64,000 nt of DNA from Odiellus spinosus (GCA_963920705.1 OY987225.1:16819492-16883491); one strand, 5' to 3'; shown: positions 9,693 through 24,047, counted from the first letter of the stretch. Translations and numbers: made by a program. Notes: a model not told the origin generated them from the sequence alone.

Positions 9693-11254
9693 ATGAGGTG
9701 TCTGGTCCCTTACATGTAGTTCAGATTTATTACTAAAAATCTAAAGCCTTCATTTTTGAAATAAAAGTCACCCGAACTTGATTCGAAACTAAACCTTTCA
9801 ATCTGGAGTTTAACGAGCTACCATAGAGCCTTCATGCCACAAGGTATTAGCTTCCTTACATGTAGTACGCATTTATTACCTAAAAATCGAAAAGTACTTT
9901 TTCGAAAATAAAAGTGACCCGAACGTGATTCGATAACGTAGCCTTTTGATCTGGAACCAAACGCCCTATCATAGCGCTATCGGGCCATGGGATGCCTACT
10001 GCCTTACATGTAGTTCACATTTATTACCAAAAAATCGAAAAGTACTACTTTTTGAAATAAAAGTGACCCGAACGTGATTCGTACACGCAGCCTTTTGATC
10101 TGGAGTCAAACGCGCTACCATTGCGCCATCGGGCCATGGGGTGTCAGCTACCTTACATGTAGTTCATATTTATTACTAAAAAATCGAAAAGTACTACTTT
10201 TTCGAAAATAAAAGTGACCCGAACGTGATTTGTACACGCAGCCTCTTGATCTGGAGTCAAACGCGCTACCATTGCGCCATCAGGCCATGGGGTGTCTGCT
10301 CCCTTACATGTAGTTCAGATTTAAAACTAAAAAAACGAAAAGTACTAATTTTTGAAATAAAAGTCACCCGAACGTGATTCGAAAACGCAACCTTTTAATA
10401 CGGAGTACAACACGCTACCATTGCGCCATCATGCCACAAAGTATTAGCTTCCTTACATGTAGTACGCATTTATTACCTAAAAATCGAAAAGTATTTTTTC
10501 GAAAATAAAAGTGACCCGAACGTGATTCGAAAACGTAGCCTTTTGATCTGGAGCCAAACGCGCTATCATAGCGCTATCGGGCCATGGGGTGCCTACTGCC
10601 TTACATGTAGTTCACATTTATTACCAAAAAATCGAAAAGTACTACTTTTTGAAATAAAAGTGACCCGAACGTGATTCGAACACGCAGCCTTTTGATCTGG
10701 AGTCACAAGCGCTACCATTGCGCCATCGGGCCATGGGGTGTCAGCTACCTTACATGTAGTTCATATTTATTACTAAAAAATCGAAAAGTACTACTTTTTC
10801 GAAAATAAAAGTGACCCGAACGTGATTCGTACACGCAGCCTTTTGATCTGGAGTCAAACGCGCTACCATTGCGCCATCGGGCCATGAGGTGTCTGGTCCC
10901 TTACATGTAGTTCAGATTTATTACTAAAAATCTAAAGCCTTCATTTTGAAATAAAAGTCACCCGAACTTGATTCGAAAACTAAACCTTTCAATCTGGAGT
11001 TTAACGAGCTACCATAGAGCCTTCATGCCACAAGGTATTAGCTTCCTTACATGTAGTACGCATTTATTACCTAAAAATCGAAAAGTACTTTTTCGAAAAT
11101 AAAAGTGACCCGAACGTGATTCGAAAACGTAGCCTTTTGATCTGGAACCAAACGCCCTATCATAGCGCTATCGGGCCATGGGGTGCCTACTGCCTTACAT
11201 GTAGTTCACATTTATTACCAAAAAATCGAAAAGTACTACTTTTTGAAATAAAAG

Positions 11255-11326
11255 TGACCCGAACGTGATTCGAACACGCAGCCTTTTGATCTGAAGTCAA
11301 ACGCGCTACCATTGCGCCATCGGGCC
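11255..11326 (-). tRNA. tRNA-Trp-like with UCA anticodon (UGA-reading)
   Basis: Loop CTTCAGA, all stems intact, T4 present. This lineage is kept unchanged through three further duplications (17038, 27919, 62761). Confidence 0.7.
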
Positions 11327-14300
11327 ATGGGGTGTCAGCTACCTTACATGTAGTTCATATTTATTACTAAAAAATCGAAAAATACTACTTTTTCGAAAAT
11401 AAAAGTGACCCGAACGTGATTCGTACACGCAGCCTTTTGATCTGGAGTCAAACACGCTACCATTGCGCCATCAGGCCATAGGGTGTCTGCTCCCTTACAT
11501 GTAGTTCAGATTTATAACTAAAAAAACGAAAAGTACTAATTTTTGAAATAAAAGTCACCCGAACGTGATTCGAAAACGCAACCTTTTAATACGGAGTACA
11601 ACGCGCTACCATTGCGCCATCATACCACAAAGTATTAGCTTCCTTAGATGTAGTACGCATTTATTACCTAAAAATCGAAAAGTACTTTTTCGAAAATAAA
11701 AGTGACCCGAACGTGATTCGAAAACGTAGCCTTTTGATCTGGAATCAAACGCGCTACCATAGCGCCATCGAGCCGTGGGGTGCCTACTCTCTTACATGTA
11801 GTTCACATTTATTACCAAAAAATCGAAAAGTACTACTTTTTGAAATAAAAGTCACCCGAACGTGATTCGAAAACGCAACCTTTTAATCTGGAGTACTACG
11901 CGCTACAATAGAGCTTTCATGCCACAAGGTATTAGCTTCCTTACATGTAGTACGCATTTATTACCTAAAAATCAAAAAGTACTTTTTCGAAAATAAAAGT
12001 GACCCGAACGTGATTCGAACACGCAGCCTTTTGATCTGGAGTCAAACGCGCTACCATTGCGAAATCGGGCCATGGGGTGTCCGCTCCCTTACATGTAGTT
12101 CACATTTATTACTAAAAAAACGAAAAGTACTACTTTTTCGAAAATAAAAGTGACCCGAACGTGATTCGAACACGCAGCCTTTTGATCTGGAGTCAAACGC
12201 GCTACCATTGCGCCAAGGGGCCATGGGTTGTCTGTTCCCTTGCATGTAGTTCACATTTATTACTAAAAAATCGAAAAGTACTACTTTTTCGAAAATAAAA
12301 GTGACCCGAGCGTGATTCGAACACGCAGCCTCATGATCTGGAGTCAAACGCGCTACTATTGCGCCATCGGGTGTCTGCTCCCCTACATGTAGTTCAGATT
12401 TATAACTAAAAAAACGAAAAGTACTAATTTTTGAAATAAAAGTCACCCGAACGTGATTCGAAAACGCAACCTTTTAATACGGAGTACCACGCGCTACCAT
12501 TGCGCCATCATGCCACAAAGTATTAGCTTCCTTACATGTAGTACGCATTTATTACCTAAAAATAGAAAAGTACTTTTTCGAAAATAAAAGTGACCCGAAC
12601 GTGATTCAAAAACGTAGCCTTTTGATCTGGAGCCAAACGCGCTATCATAGCGCCATCGGGCCATGGTGTGCCTACTCCCTTACATGTAGTTCACATTTAT
12701 TACCAAAAATCGAAAAGTACTACTTTTTGAAATAAAAATCACCCGAACGTGATTCGAAAACTTTACCTTTTAATCTGGAGTACATCGCGCTACCATAGAG
12801 CCTTCATGCCACAAAGTATTAGCTTCCTTACGCATTTATTACCTAAAAATCGAAAAGTACTTTTTCGAAAATAAAAGTGACGCGAACACGCAGCCTTTTG
12901 ATCTGGAGTCAAACGCGCTACCATTGCGCCATCGGGCCATGGGGGGACCAGCTCCCTTACATGTAGTTCACATTTATTACTAAAAAAAAGAAAAGTACTA
13001 CTTTTTCTAAAATAAAAGTGACCCGGACGTGATTCGAACACGCAGCCTTTTGATTTGGAGTCAAACGCGCTACTATTGCGCCAAGGGGCCATGGGGTGTC
13101 TGCTCCCTTACATGTAGTTCAGATTTATTACTAAAAAATCGAAAAGTACTAATTTTTGAAATAAAGGTCACCCGAACGTGATTCGAAAACGCAACCTTTT
13201 AATCCGGAGTACAACGCGCTACCATTTAGCCTTCATGCCACAAGTTATTACCTTCCTTACATGTAGTACGCATTTATTATATAAAATCAAAAAGTACTTT
13301 TTCTAAAATAAAAGTGACCCGAACGTGATTAGAACACGCAGCCTTTTGATCTGGAGTCAAACGCGCTACCATTGCGCCATCTGGCCATGGGGTGTCTGTC
13401 CCTTACATGTAGTTCACATTTATTACTAAAAATTCGAAAAGTACTACTTTTTCGAAAATAAAAGTGACCCGAACGTGATTCGAACACGCAGCCTTTTGAT
13501 CTGGAGTCAAACGCGCTACCATTGCGCCATCGATCCATGGGGTATCTGCTCCCTTACATGTAGTTCAGATTTATTACTAAAAAATCGAAAAGTACTACTT
13601 TTTCGAAAATAAAAGTGACCCGGACGTGATTCGAAAACGCAACCTTTTAAACCGGAGTACAACGCTCTACCATTGAGCCTTCATGCCATAAGTTATTACC
13701 TTCCTTACATGTAGTACGCATTTATTACCTAAAAATCGAAAAGTACTTTTTCGAAAATAAAAGTGACCCGAACGTTATTCGAACACGCAGCCTTTTGATC
13801 TGGAGTCAAACGCGCTATCATTGCGCCATCGAGCCATGGGGTATCTGCTCCCTTACATGTAGTTCAGATTTATTACTAAAAAATCGAAAAGTACTAATTT
13901 TTGAAATAAAAGTCACCCGAACGTATTTCGAAAACGCAACCTTTTAATCCGGAGTACAACGTGCTACCATAGAGCCTTCATGCCACAATGTATTAGCTTC
14001 CTTACATGTAGTACGCATTTATTACCTAAAAATCGAAAAGTACTTTTTCGAAAATAAAAGTGACCCGTACGTGATTCGTACACGCAGCCTTATGATCTGG
14101 ATTCAAACGCGCTACCATTGCGCCATCGGGCCTGGGGTGTCTGCTCCCTTACATGTAGTTCACATTTATTACTAAAAAATCGAAAAGTACTACTGTTTCG
14201 AAAATAAAAGTCACCCGAACTTGATTCGAAAACGCAACCTTTCAATCTGGAGTTTAACGAGCTACCATAGAGCCTTCATGCCACAAGGTATTAGCTTCCT

Positions 14301-15252
14301 TACATGTAGTACGCATTTATTACCTAAAAATCGAAAAGTACTTTTTCGAAAATAAAAGTGACCCGAACGTGATTCGAAAACGTAGCCTTTTGATCTGGAA
14401 CCAAACGCGCTATCATAGCGCTATCGGGCCATGGGGTGCCTACTCCCTTACATGTAGTTCACATTTATTACCAAAAAATCGAAAAGTACTACTTTTTGAA
14501 ATAAAAGTGACCCGAACGTGATTCGAACACGCAGCCTTTTGATCTGGAGTCATACGCGCTACCATTGCGCCAACGGGCCATGGGGTGTCAGCTACCTTAC
14601 ATGTAGTTCATATTTATTACTAAAAAATCGAAAAGTACTACTTTTTCGAAAATAAAAGTGACCCGAACGTGATTCGTACACGCAGCCTTTTGATCTGGAG
14701 TCAAACGCGCTACCATTGCGCCATCAGGCCATGGGGTGTCTGCTCCCTTACATGTAGTTCAGATTTATAACTAAAAAAACGAAAAGTACTAATTTTTGAA
14801 ATAAAAGTCATCCGAACGTGATTCGAAAACGCAACCTTTTAATACGGAGTACAACGCACTACCATTGCGCCATCATGCCACAAAGTATTAGCTTCCTTAC
14901 ATGTAGTACGCATTTATTACCTAAAAATCGAAAAGTACTTTTTCGAAAATAAAAGTGACCCGAACGTGATTCGAAAACGTAGCCTTTTGATCTGGAGCCA
15001 AACGCGCTATCATAGCGCCATCGGGCCATGGGGTGCCTACTCTCTTACATGTAGTTCACATTTATTACCAAAAAATCGAAAAGTACTACTTTTTGAAATA
15101 AAAGTCACCCGAACGTGATTCGAAAACGCAACCTTTTAATCTGGAGTACTACGCGCTACAATAGAGCTTTCATGCCACAAGGTATTAGGTTCCTTACATG
15201 CAGTTCCCATTTATTACCTAAAAATCGAAAAGTACTTTTTCGAAAATAAAAG

Positions 15253-15324
15253 TGACCCGAACGTGATTCGAACACGCAGCCTTTTGATCTGGAGTCAAAC
15301 GCGCTACCATTGCGCCATCGGGCC
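15253..15324 (-). tRNA. tRNA-Trp(CCA) intact copy
   Basis: Complete cloverleaf with T4; 5783-bp twin of the copy at 9470. Confidence 0.75.
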
Positions 15325-15403
15325 ATGTGGTGTCTGCTCCCTTACATGTAGTTCACATTTATTACTAAAAAATCGAAAAGTACTACTTTTTCGAAAATTA
15401 AAG

Positions 15404-15475
15404 TGACCCGAACGTGATTCGAACACGCAGCCTTTTGATCTGGAGTCAAACGCGCTACCATTGCGCCATCGGGCC
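15404..15475 (-). tRNA. tRNA-Trp(CCA) intact copy, altered terminator
   Basis: Complete cloverleaf, CTTTAATTTT flank; 5783-bp twin of the copy at 9621. Confidence 0.72.
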
Positions 15476-17037
15476 ATGAGGTGTCTGGTCCCTTACATGT
15501 AGTTCAGATTTATTACTAAAAATCTAAAGCCTTCATTTTTGAAATAAAAGTCACCCGAACTTGATTCGAAACTAAACCTTTCAATCTGGAGTTTAACGAG
15601 CTACCATAGAGCCTTCATGCCACAAGGTATTAGCTTCCTTACATGTAGTACGCATTTATTACCTAAAAATCGAAAAGTACTTTTTCGAAAATAAAAGTGA
15701 CCCGAACGTGATTCGATAACGTAGCCTTTTGATCTGGAACCAAACGCCCTATCATAGCGCTATCGGGCCATGGGATGCCTACTGCCTTACATGTAGTTCA
15801 CATTTATTACCAAAAAATCGAAAAGTACTACTTTTTGAAATAAAAGTGACCCGAACGTGATTCGTACACGCAGCCTTTTGATCTGGAGTCAAACGCGCTA
15901 CCATTGCGCCATCGGGCCATGGGGTGTCAGCTACCTTACATGTAGTTCATATTTATTACTAAAAAATCGAAAAGTACTACTTTTTCGAAAATAAAAGTGA
16001 CCCGAACGTGATTTGTACACGCAGCCTCTTGATCTGGAGTCAAACGCGCTACCATTGCGCCATCAGGCCATGGGGTGTCTGCTCCCTTACATGTAGTTCA
16101 GATTTAAAACTAAAAAAACGAAAAGTACTAATTTTTGAAATAAAAGTCACCCGAACGTGATTCGAAAACGCAACCTTTTAATACGGAGTACAACACGCTA
16201 CCATTGCGCCATCATGCCACAAAGTATTAGCTTCCTTACATGTAGTACGCATTTATTACCTAAAAATCGAAAAGTATTTTTTCGAAAATAAAAGTGACCC
16301 GAACGTGATTCGAAAACGTAGCCTTTTGATCTGGAGCCAAACGCGCTATCATAGCGCTATCGGGCCATGGGGTGCCTACTGCCTTACATGTAGTTCACAT
16401 TTATTACCAAAAAATCGAAAAGTACTACTTTTTGAAATAAAAGTGACCCGAACGTGATTCGAACACGCAGCCTTTTGATCTGGAGTCACAAGCGCTACCA
16501 TTGCGCCATCGGGCCATGGGGTGTCAGCTACCTTACATGTAGTTCATATTTATTACTAAAAAATCGAAAAGTACTACTTTTTCGAAAATAAAAGTGACCC
16601 GAACGTGATTCGTACACGCAGCCTTTTGATCTGGAGTCAAACGCGCTACCATTGCGCCATCGGGCCATGAGGTGTCTGGTCCCTTACATGTAGTTCAGAT
16701 TTATTACTAAAAATCTAAAGCCTTCATTTTGAAATAAAAGTCACCCGAACTTGATTCGAAAACTAAACCTTTCAATCTGGAGTTTAACGAGCTACCATAG
16801 AGCCTTCATGCCACAAGGTATTAGCTTCCTTACATGTAGTACGCATTTATTACCTAAAAATCGAAAAGTACTTTTTCGAAAATAAAAGTGACCCGAACGT
16901 GATTCGAAAACGTAGCCTTTTGATCTGGAACCAAACGCCCTATCATAGCGCTATCGGGCCATGGGGTGCCTACTGCCTTACATGTAGTTCACATTTATTA
17001 CCAAAAAATCGAAAAGTACTACTTTTTGAAATAAAAG

Positions 17038-17109
17038 TGACCCGAACGTGATTCGAACACGCAGCCTTTTGATCTGAAGTCAAACGCGCTACCATTGCGC
17101 CATCGGGCC
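17038..17109 (-). tRNA. tRNA-Trp-like with UCA anticodon (UGA-reading)
   Basis: 5783-bp twin of the UCA copy at 11255; cloverleaf and T4 intact. Confidence 0.7.
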
Positions 17110-20100
17110 ATGGGGTGTCAGCTACCTTACATGTAGTTCATATTTATTACTAAAAAATCGAAAAATACTACTTTTTCGAAAATAAAAGTGACCCGAACGT
17201 GATTCGTACACGCAGCCTTTTGATCTGGAGTCAAACACGCTACCATTGCGCCATCAGGCCATAGGGTGTCTGCTCCCTTACATGTAGTTCAGATTTATAA
17301 CTAAAAAAACGAAAAGTACTAATTTTTGAAATAAAAGTCACCCGAACGTGATTCGAAAACGCAACCTTTTAATACGGAGTACAACGCGCTACCATTGCGC
17401 CATCATACCACAAAGTATTAGCTTCCTTAGATGTAGTACGCATTTATTACCTAAAAATCGAAAAGTACTTTTTCGAAAATAAAAGTGACCCGAACGTGAT
17501 TCGAAAACGTAGCCTTTTGATCTGGAATCAAACGCGCTACCATAGCGCCATCGAGCCGTGGGGTGCCTACTCTCTTACATGTAGTTCACATTTATTACCA
17601 AAAAATCGAAAAGTACTACTTTTTGAAATAAAAGTCACCCGAACGTGATTCGAAAACGCAACCTTTTAATCTGGAGTACTACGCGCTACAATAGAGCTTT
17701 CATGCCACAAGGTATTAGCTTCCTTACATGTAGTACGCATTTATTACCTAAAAATCAAAAAGTACTTTTTCGAAAATAAAAGTGACCCGAACGTGATTCG
17801 AACACGCAGCCTTTTGATCTGGAGTCAAACGCGCTACCATTGCGAAATCGGGCCATGGGGTGTCCGCTCCCTTACATGTAGTTCACATTTATTACTAAAA
17901 AAACGAAAAGTACTACTTTTTCGAAAATAAAAGTGACCCGAACGTGATTCGAACACGCAGCCTTTTGATCTGGAGTCAAACGCGCTACCATTGCGCCAAG
18001 GGGCCATGGGTTGTCTGTTCCCTTGCATGTAGTTCACATTTATTACTAAAAAATCGAAAAGTACTACTTTTTCGAAAATAAAAGTGACCCGAGCGTGATT
18101 CGAACACGCAGCCTCATGATCTGGAGTCAAACGCGCTACTATTGCGCCATCGGGTGTCTGCTCCCCTACATGTAGTTCAGATTTATAACTAAAAAAACGA
18201 AAAGTACTAATTTTTGAAATAAAAGTCACCCGAACGTGATTCGAAAACGCAACCTTTTAATACGGAGTACCACGCGCTACCATTGCGCCATCATGCCACA
18301 AAGTATTAGCTTCCTTACATGTAGTACGCATTTATTACCTAAAAATAGAAAAGTACTTTTTCGAAAATAAAAGTGACCCGAACGTGATTCAAAAACGTAG
18401 CCTTTTGATCTGGAGCCAAACGCGCTATCATAGCGCCATCGGGCCATGGTGTGCCTACTCCCTTACATGTAGTTCACATTTATTACCAAAAATCGAAAAG
18501 TACTACTTTTTGAAATAAAAATCACCCGAACGTGATTCGAAAACTTTACCTTTTAATCTGGAGTACATCGCGCTACCATAGAGCCTTCATGCCACAAAGT
18601 ATTAGCTTCCTTACGCATTTATTACCTAAAAATCGAAAAGTACTTTTTCGAAAATAAAAGTGACGCGAACACGCAGCCTTTTGATCTGGAGTCAAACGCG
18701 CTACCATTGCGCCATCGGGCCATGGGGGGACCAGCTCCCTTACATGTAGTTCACATTTATTACTAAAAAAAAGAAAAGTACTACTTTTTCTAAAATAAAA
18801 GTGACCCGGACGTGATTCGAACACGCAGCCTTTTGATTTGGAGTCAAACGCGCTACTATTGCGCCAAGGGGCCATGGGGTGTCTGCTCCCTTACATGTAG
18901 TTCAGATTTATTACTAAAAAATCGAAAAGTACTAATTTTTGAAATAAAGGTCACCCGAACGTGATTCGAAAACGCAACCTTTTAATCCGGAGTACAACGC
19001 GCTACCATTTAGCCTTCATGCCACAAGTTATTACCTTCCTTACATGTAGTACGCATTTATTATATAAAATCAAAAAGTACTTTTTCTAAAATAAAAGTGA
19101 CCCGAACGTGATTAGAACACGCAGCCTTTTGATCTGGAGTCAAACGCGCTACCATTGCGCCATCTGGCCATGGGGTGTCTGTCCCTTACATGTAGTTCAC
19201 ATTTATTACTAAAAATTCGAAAAGTACTACTTTTTCGAAAATAAAAGTGACCCGAACGTGATTCGAACACGCAGCCTTTTGATCTGGAGTCAAACGCGCT
19301 ACCATTGCGCCATCGATCCATGGGGTATCTGCTCCCTTACATGTAGTTCAGATTTATTACTAAAAAATCGAAAAGTACTACTTTTTCGAAAATAAAAGTG
19401 ACCCGGACGTGATTCGAAAACGCAACCTTTTAAACCGGAGTACAACGCTCTACCATTGAGCCTTCATGCCATAAGTTATTACCTTCCTTACATGTAGTAC
19501 GCATTTATTACCTAAAAATCGAAAAGTACTTTTTCGAAAATAAAAGTGACCCGAACGTTATTCGAACACGCAGCCTTTTGATCTGGAGTCAAACGCGCTA
19601 TCATTGCGCCATCGAGCCATGGGGTATCTGCTCCCTTACATGTAGTTCAGATTTATTACTAAAAAATCGAAAAGTACTAATTTTTGAAATAAAAGTCACC
19701 CGAACGTATTTCGAAAACGCAACCTTTTAATCCGGAGTACAACGTGCTACCATAGAGCCTTCATGCCACAATGTATTAGCTTCCTTACATGTAGTACGCA
19801 TTTATTACCTAAAAATCGAAAAGTACTTTTTCGAAAATAAAAGTGACCCGTACGTGATTCGTACACGCAGCCTTATGATCTGGATTCAAACGCGCTACCA
19901 TTGCGCCATCGGGCCTGGGGTGTCTGCTCCCTTACATGTAGTTCACATTTATTACTAAAAAATCGAAAAGTACTACTGTTTCGAAAATAAAAGTGACCCG
20001 AACGTGATTCGAACACGCAGCCTCTTGATCTGAAGTCAAACGCGCTACCATTGTGCCATCGAGCCATGGGGTAACTGCTGCCTTACATGTAGTTCAGATT

Positions 20101-23100
20101 TATTACTAAAAAATCGAAAAGTACTACTTTTTCGAAAATAAAAGTGACCCGAACGTGATTCGAAAACGCAACCCTTTAATCCGGAGTACAACGCGCTACC
20201 ATTGAGCCTTCATGCCACAAGTTATTACCTTTCTTACATGTAGTACGCATTTATTACCTAAAAATCGAAAAGTACTTCTTCGAAAATAAAAGTGACCCGA
20301 ACGTGATTCGAACACGCAGCCTTTTGATCTGGAGTCAAACGCGCAACCATTTCGCCATCGGATGTCTGCTCTTTTACCTGTAGTTCACATTTATTACTAA
20401 AAAATCGAAAAGTACTACTTTTTGAAATAAAAGTCACCCGAACATGATTCGAAAACGTAACCTTTTAATGCGGAGTACAACGCGCTACCATAGAGGCTTC
20501 ATGCCACAAGATATCAGCTTCCTTACATGTAGTACGCATTTATTACCTAAATATCGAAAAGTACTTTTTCGAAAATAAAAGTGACCCGAACACGCAGCCT
20601 TTTGATCTGGAGTCAAACGCGCTACCATTTCGCCATCGGGTGTCTGCTCCCTTACATGTAGTTCACATTTATTACTAAAAAATCGAAAAGTACTACTTTT
20701 TCGAAAATAAAAGTGACCAGAACGTGATTCGAAAACGCAACCTTTTAATCTGGAGTACAACACGCTAACATTGCGCCTTCGGGCCATGGGGTGTCTGCTC
20801 CCTTACATGTAGTTCAGATTTATTACTAAAAAATCGAAAAGTACTAATTTTTGAAATAAAAGTCACCCGAACGTGATTCGAAAACGCAACCTTTTAAACC
20901 GGAGTACAACGCTCTACCATTGAGCCTTCATGCCATAAGTTATTACCTTCCTTACATGTAGTACGCATTTATTACCTAAAAATCGAAAAGTACTTTTTCG
21001 AAAATAAAAGTGACCCGAACGTTATTCGAACACGCAGCCTTTTGATCTGGAGTCAAACGCGCTATCATTGCGCCATCGAGCCATGGGGTATCTGCTCCCT
21101 TACATGTAGTTCAGATTTATTACTAAAAAATCGAAAAGTACTAATTTTTGAAATAAAAGTCACCCGAACGTAATTCGAAAACGCAACCTTTTAATCCGGA
21201 GTACAACGCGCTACCATAGAGCCTTCATGCCACAATGTATTAGCTTCCTTACATGTAGTACGCATTTATTACCTAAAAATCGAAAAGTACTTTTTCGAAA
21301 ATAAAAGTGACCCGTACGTGATTCGAACACGCAGCCTTTTGATCTGGATTCAAACGCGCTACCATTGCGCCATCGGGCCTGGGGTGTCTGCTCCCTTACA
21401 TGTAGTTCACATTTATTACTAAAAAATCGAAAAGTACTACTTTTTCGAAAATAAAAGTGACCCGAACGTGATTCGAAAACGCAACCCTTTAATCCGGAGT
21501 ACAACGCGCTACCATTGAGCCTTCATGCCACAAGTTATTACCTTTCTTACATGTAGTACGCATTTATTACCTAAAAATCGAAAAGTACTTCTTCGAAAAT
21601 AAAAGTGACCCGAACGTGATTCGAACACGCAGCCTTTTGATCTGGAGTCAAACGCGCAACCATTTCGCCATCGGGTGTCTGCTCCTTTACCTGTAGTTCA
21701 CATTTATTACTAAAAAATCGAAAAGTACTACTTTTTCGAAAATAAAAGTGACCCGAACGTGATTCGAAAACGCAACCTTTTAATCTGGAGTACAACACGC
21801 TACCATTGCGCCTTCGGGTCATGGGGTGTCTGCTCCCTTACATGTAGTTCAGATTTATTACTAAAAAATCGAAAAGTACTAATTTTTGAAATAAAAGTCA
21901 CCCGAACGTGATTCGAAAACGCAACCTTTTAATCCGGAGTACAACGCGCTACCATAGAGCCTTCATGCCACAAGGTATTTGCTTCCTTACATGTAGTACG
22001 CATTTATTACCTAAAAATCGAAAAGTACTTTTTCGAAAACAAAAGTGACCCGAACGTGATTCGAACACGCAGCCTTTTGATCTGGAGTCAAACGCGCTAC
22101 CATTTCGCCATCGGGTGTCTGCTCCCTTACATGTAGTTCACATTTATTACTAAAAAATCGAAAAGTACTACTTTTTCGAAAATAAAAGTGACCCGAACGT
22201 GATTCGAAAACGCAACCTTTTAATCTGGAGTACAACACGCTACCATTGCGCCTTCGGGCCATGGGGTGTCTGCTCCGTTACATGTAGTTCACATTTATTA
22301 CCAAAAAAATCGAAAAGTACTACTTTTTGAAATAAAAGTCACCCGAACGTGATTCGAAAACGCAACCTTTTAATCTGGAGTACAACGCGCTACCATTGAG
22401 CCTTCATGCCACAAGTTATTACCTTCCTTACATGTAGTACGCATTTATTACCTAAAAATCGAAAAGTACTTTTTCGAAAACAAAAGTGACCCGAACGTGA
22501 TTCGAACACGCAGCCTTTTGATCTGGAGTCAAACGCGCTACCATTTCGCCATCGGGTGTCTGCTCCCTTACATGTAGTTCACATTTATTACTAAAAAATC
22601 GAAAAGTACTACTTTTTCGAAAATAAAAGTGACCCGAACAAATTCGAAAACGCAACCTTTTAATCTGGAGTACGCTACCATTGCGCCTTCGGGCCATGGG
22701 GTGTCTGCTCCCTTACATGTAGTTCACATTTATTACCAAAAAATCGAAAAGTACTACTTTTTGAAATAAAAGTCACCCGAACGTGATTCGAAAACGCAAC
22801 CTTTTAATCTGGAGTACAACGCGCTACCATTGAGCCTTCATAAAACAAGTTATTACCTTCCTTACATGTAGTACGCATTTATTACCTAAAAATCGAAAAG
22901 TACTTTTTCGAAAATAAAAGTGACATGAACGTGATTCGAAAACGCAGCCTTTTGATCTGGAGTCAAACGCGCTACCATTGCGCCATCGAGCCTGGGGTGT
23001 CTGCTCCCTTACATGTAGTTCACATTTATTACTAAAAATTCGAAAAGTACTACTTTTTCGAAAATAAAAGTGACCCGAACGTGATCCGAACACGCACCCA

Positions 23101-23340
23101 CTTGATCTGGAGTCAAACGCGCTACCATTGCGCCATCGGGCTATTAGGAACGCGTTCCCTTTCATGTGGTACTCATTTATTATTTAAAAATCGAAGAGTA
23201 CTACTTTTTGATATAAAAGTCACCCTAACGTGATTCGAAAACGAAGCATTTTAATCTGGAGTAAAACGTGCTTCAAGAGAATCTTCTGCCACAAGGTATC
23301 ATTACTTAAACATGGAAAAGTACTTTTACGAAAATAGAAG

Positions 23341-23412
23341 TGACCCGAACGTGACTCGAACACGCAGCCTTTTGATCAGTAGTCAAACGCGCTACCGTTG
23401 CACCATCGGGCC
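23341..23412 (-). tRNA. tRNA-like with ACU anticodon
   Basis: Loop CTACTGA gives anticodon ACU (AGU/AGC family codons, serine in the standard code) on the Trp-type body. The D-loop is AACGGTA and the T-loop TTCGAGT, both closer to the usual animal tRNA-Trp than the array consensus. D-stem GTGC/GCGC has one wobble. The 3' flank CTTCTATTTT lacks an immediate T4. Probably a derived copy without function. Confidence 0.55.
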
Positions 23413-23777
23413 ATGGGGTGTCAGCTCCCTTACATATAGTTCACATTTATTACTAAAAAATCTAAAAGTACTAATTTTTGAAATAAAAGTCACCCTAACG
23501 TGATTCGAAAACGCAACCTTTTAATCCGTAGTACAACGCGCTACCATAGAGCCTTCATGCAACAAGGTATTAGCTTCCTTACATGTAGTACGCATTTATT
23601 ACCTAAAAATCGAAAAGTACTTTTTCGAAAATGAACGTGACCCGAACAAGCAGCCTTTTGATCTGGAGTCAAACGCGCTACCATTGCGCCAACGGGCCAT
23701 GTGGTGTGTGCTCCCTTACATGTGGTTCACATTTACTACTAAAAAATCGAAAAATACTACTTTTTCGAAAATAAAAT

Positions 23778-23849
23778 TGACCCGAACGTGATTCGAACAC
23801 GCAGATTTTTGATCTGGAGTCAAACGCGCTACCATTGCGCCATCGGGCC
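23778..23849 (-). tRNA. tRNA-Trp(CCA), variable-loop variant
   Basis: All stems are intact, but the variable loop is AATCT instead of AGGCT. The downstream flank is AATTTT after the discriminator, so T4 is displaced by two bases. Same variant at 34658. Confidence 0.65.
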
Positions 23850-24047
23850 ATAAGAATATTTTCCCTTTCATGTGGTACTCATTTATTATTTAAAAATCGA
23901 AGAGTACTACTTTTTGAAATAAAATTCACCCTTACGTGACTCGATAACGAAGCATTTTAATCTGGAGTAAAACGCGCTTCAAGAGAATCTTCAAGCCACA
24001 AGCTATCATTACTTAAACATGGAAAAGTACTTTTACGAAAATAGAAG

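Larger units (their letters stand above)
8427..14209. repeat. 5783-bp higher-order duplication, copy 1
   Basis: About 39 units, repeated directly downstream at an offset of exactly 5783 bp. The left edge is at GTCACCCGAACTTG. The right edge is defined by an ACTACTGTTTCGAAAATAAAAG spacer that in copy 1 joins a TCACCC unit and in copy 2 joins a TGACCC unit, as expected for an unequal exchange inside AATAAAAG. I saw no differences in the stretches compared. Confidence 0.88.
14210..19992. repeat. 5783-bp higher-order duplication, copy 2
   Basis: Immediate tandem copy of the preceding block. The three long ORFs it contains translate identically to their upstream counterparts, and rare variants recur at the same offset (ACAACACGC, TCACAAGCGC, CCTCATGATC). 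Copy 2 continues into CTCTTGATCTGAAGTC units that copy 1 lacks. Confidence 0.88.

Noticed and set aside
12051-12446. Many recurring ORFs of 60-131 codons with RWRNGSAFDSRSKGCVFESR or VARLTPDQKAACS strings
   Set aside because: They are direct translations of the tRNA-Trp body and spacer in different frames, on both strands. Spurious tRNA-derived proteins of this kind are well known in databases; no domain or coding signal is present.
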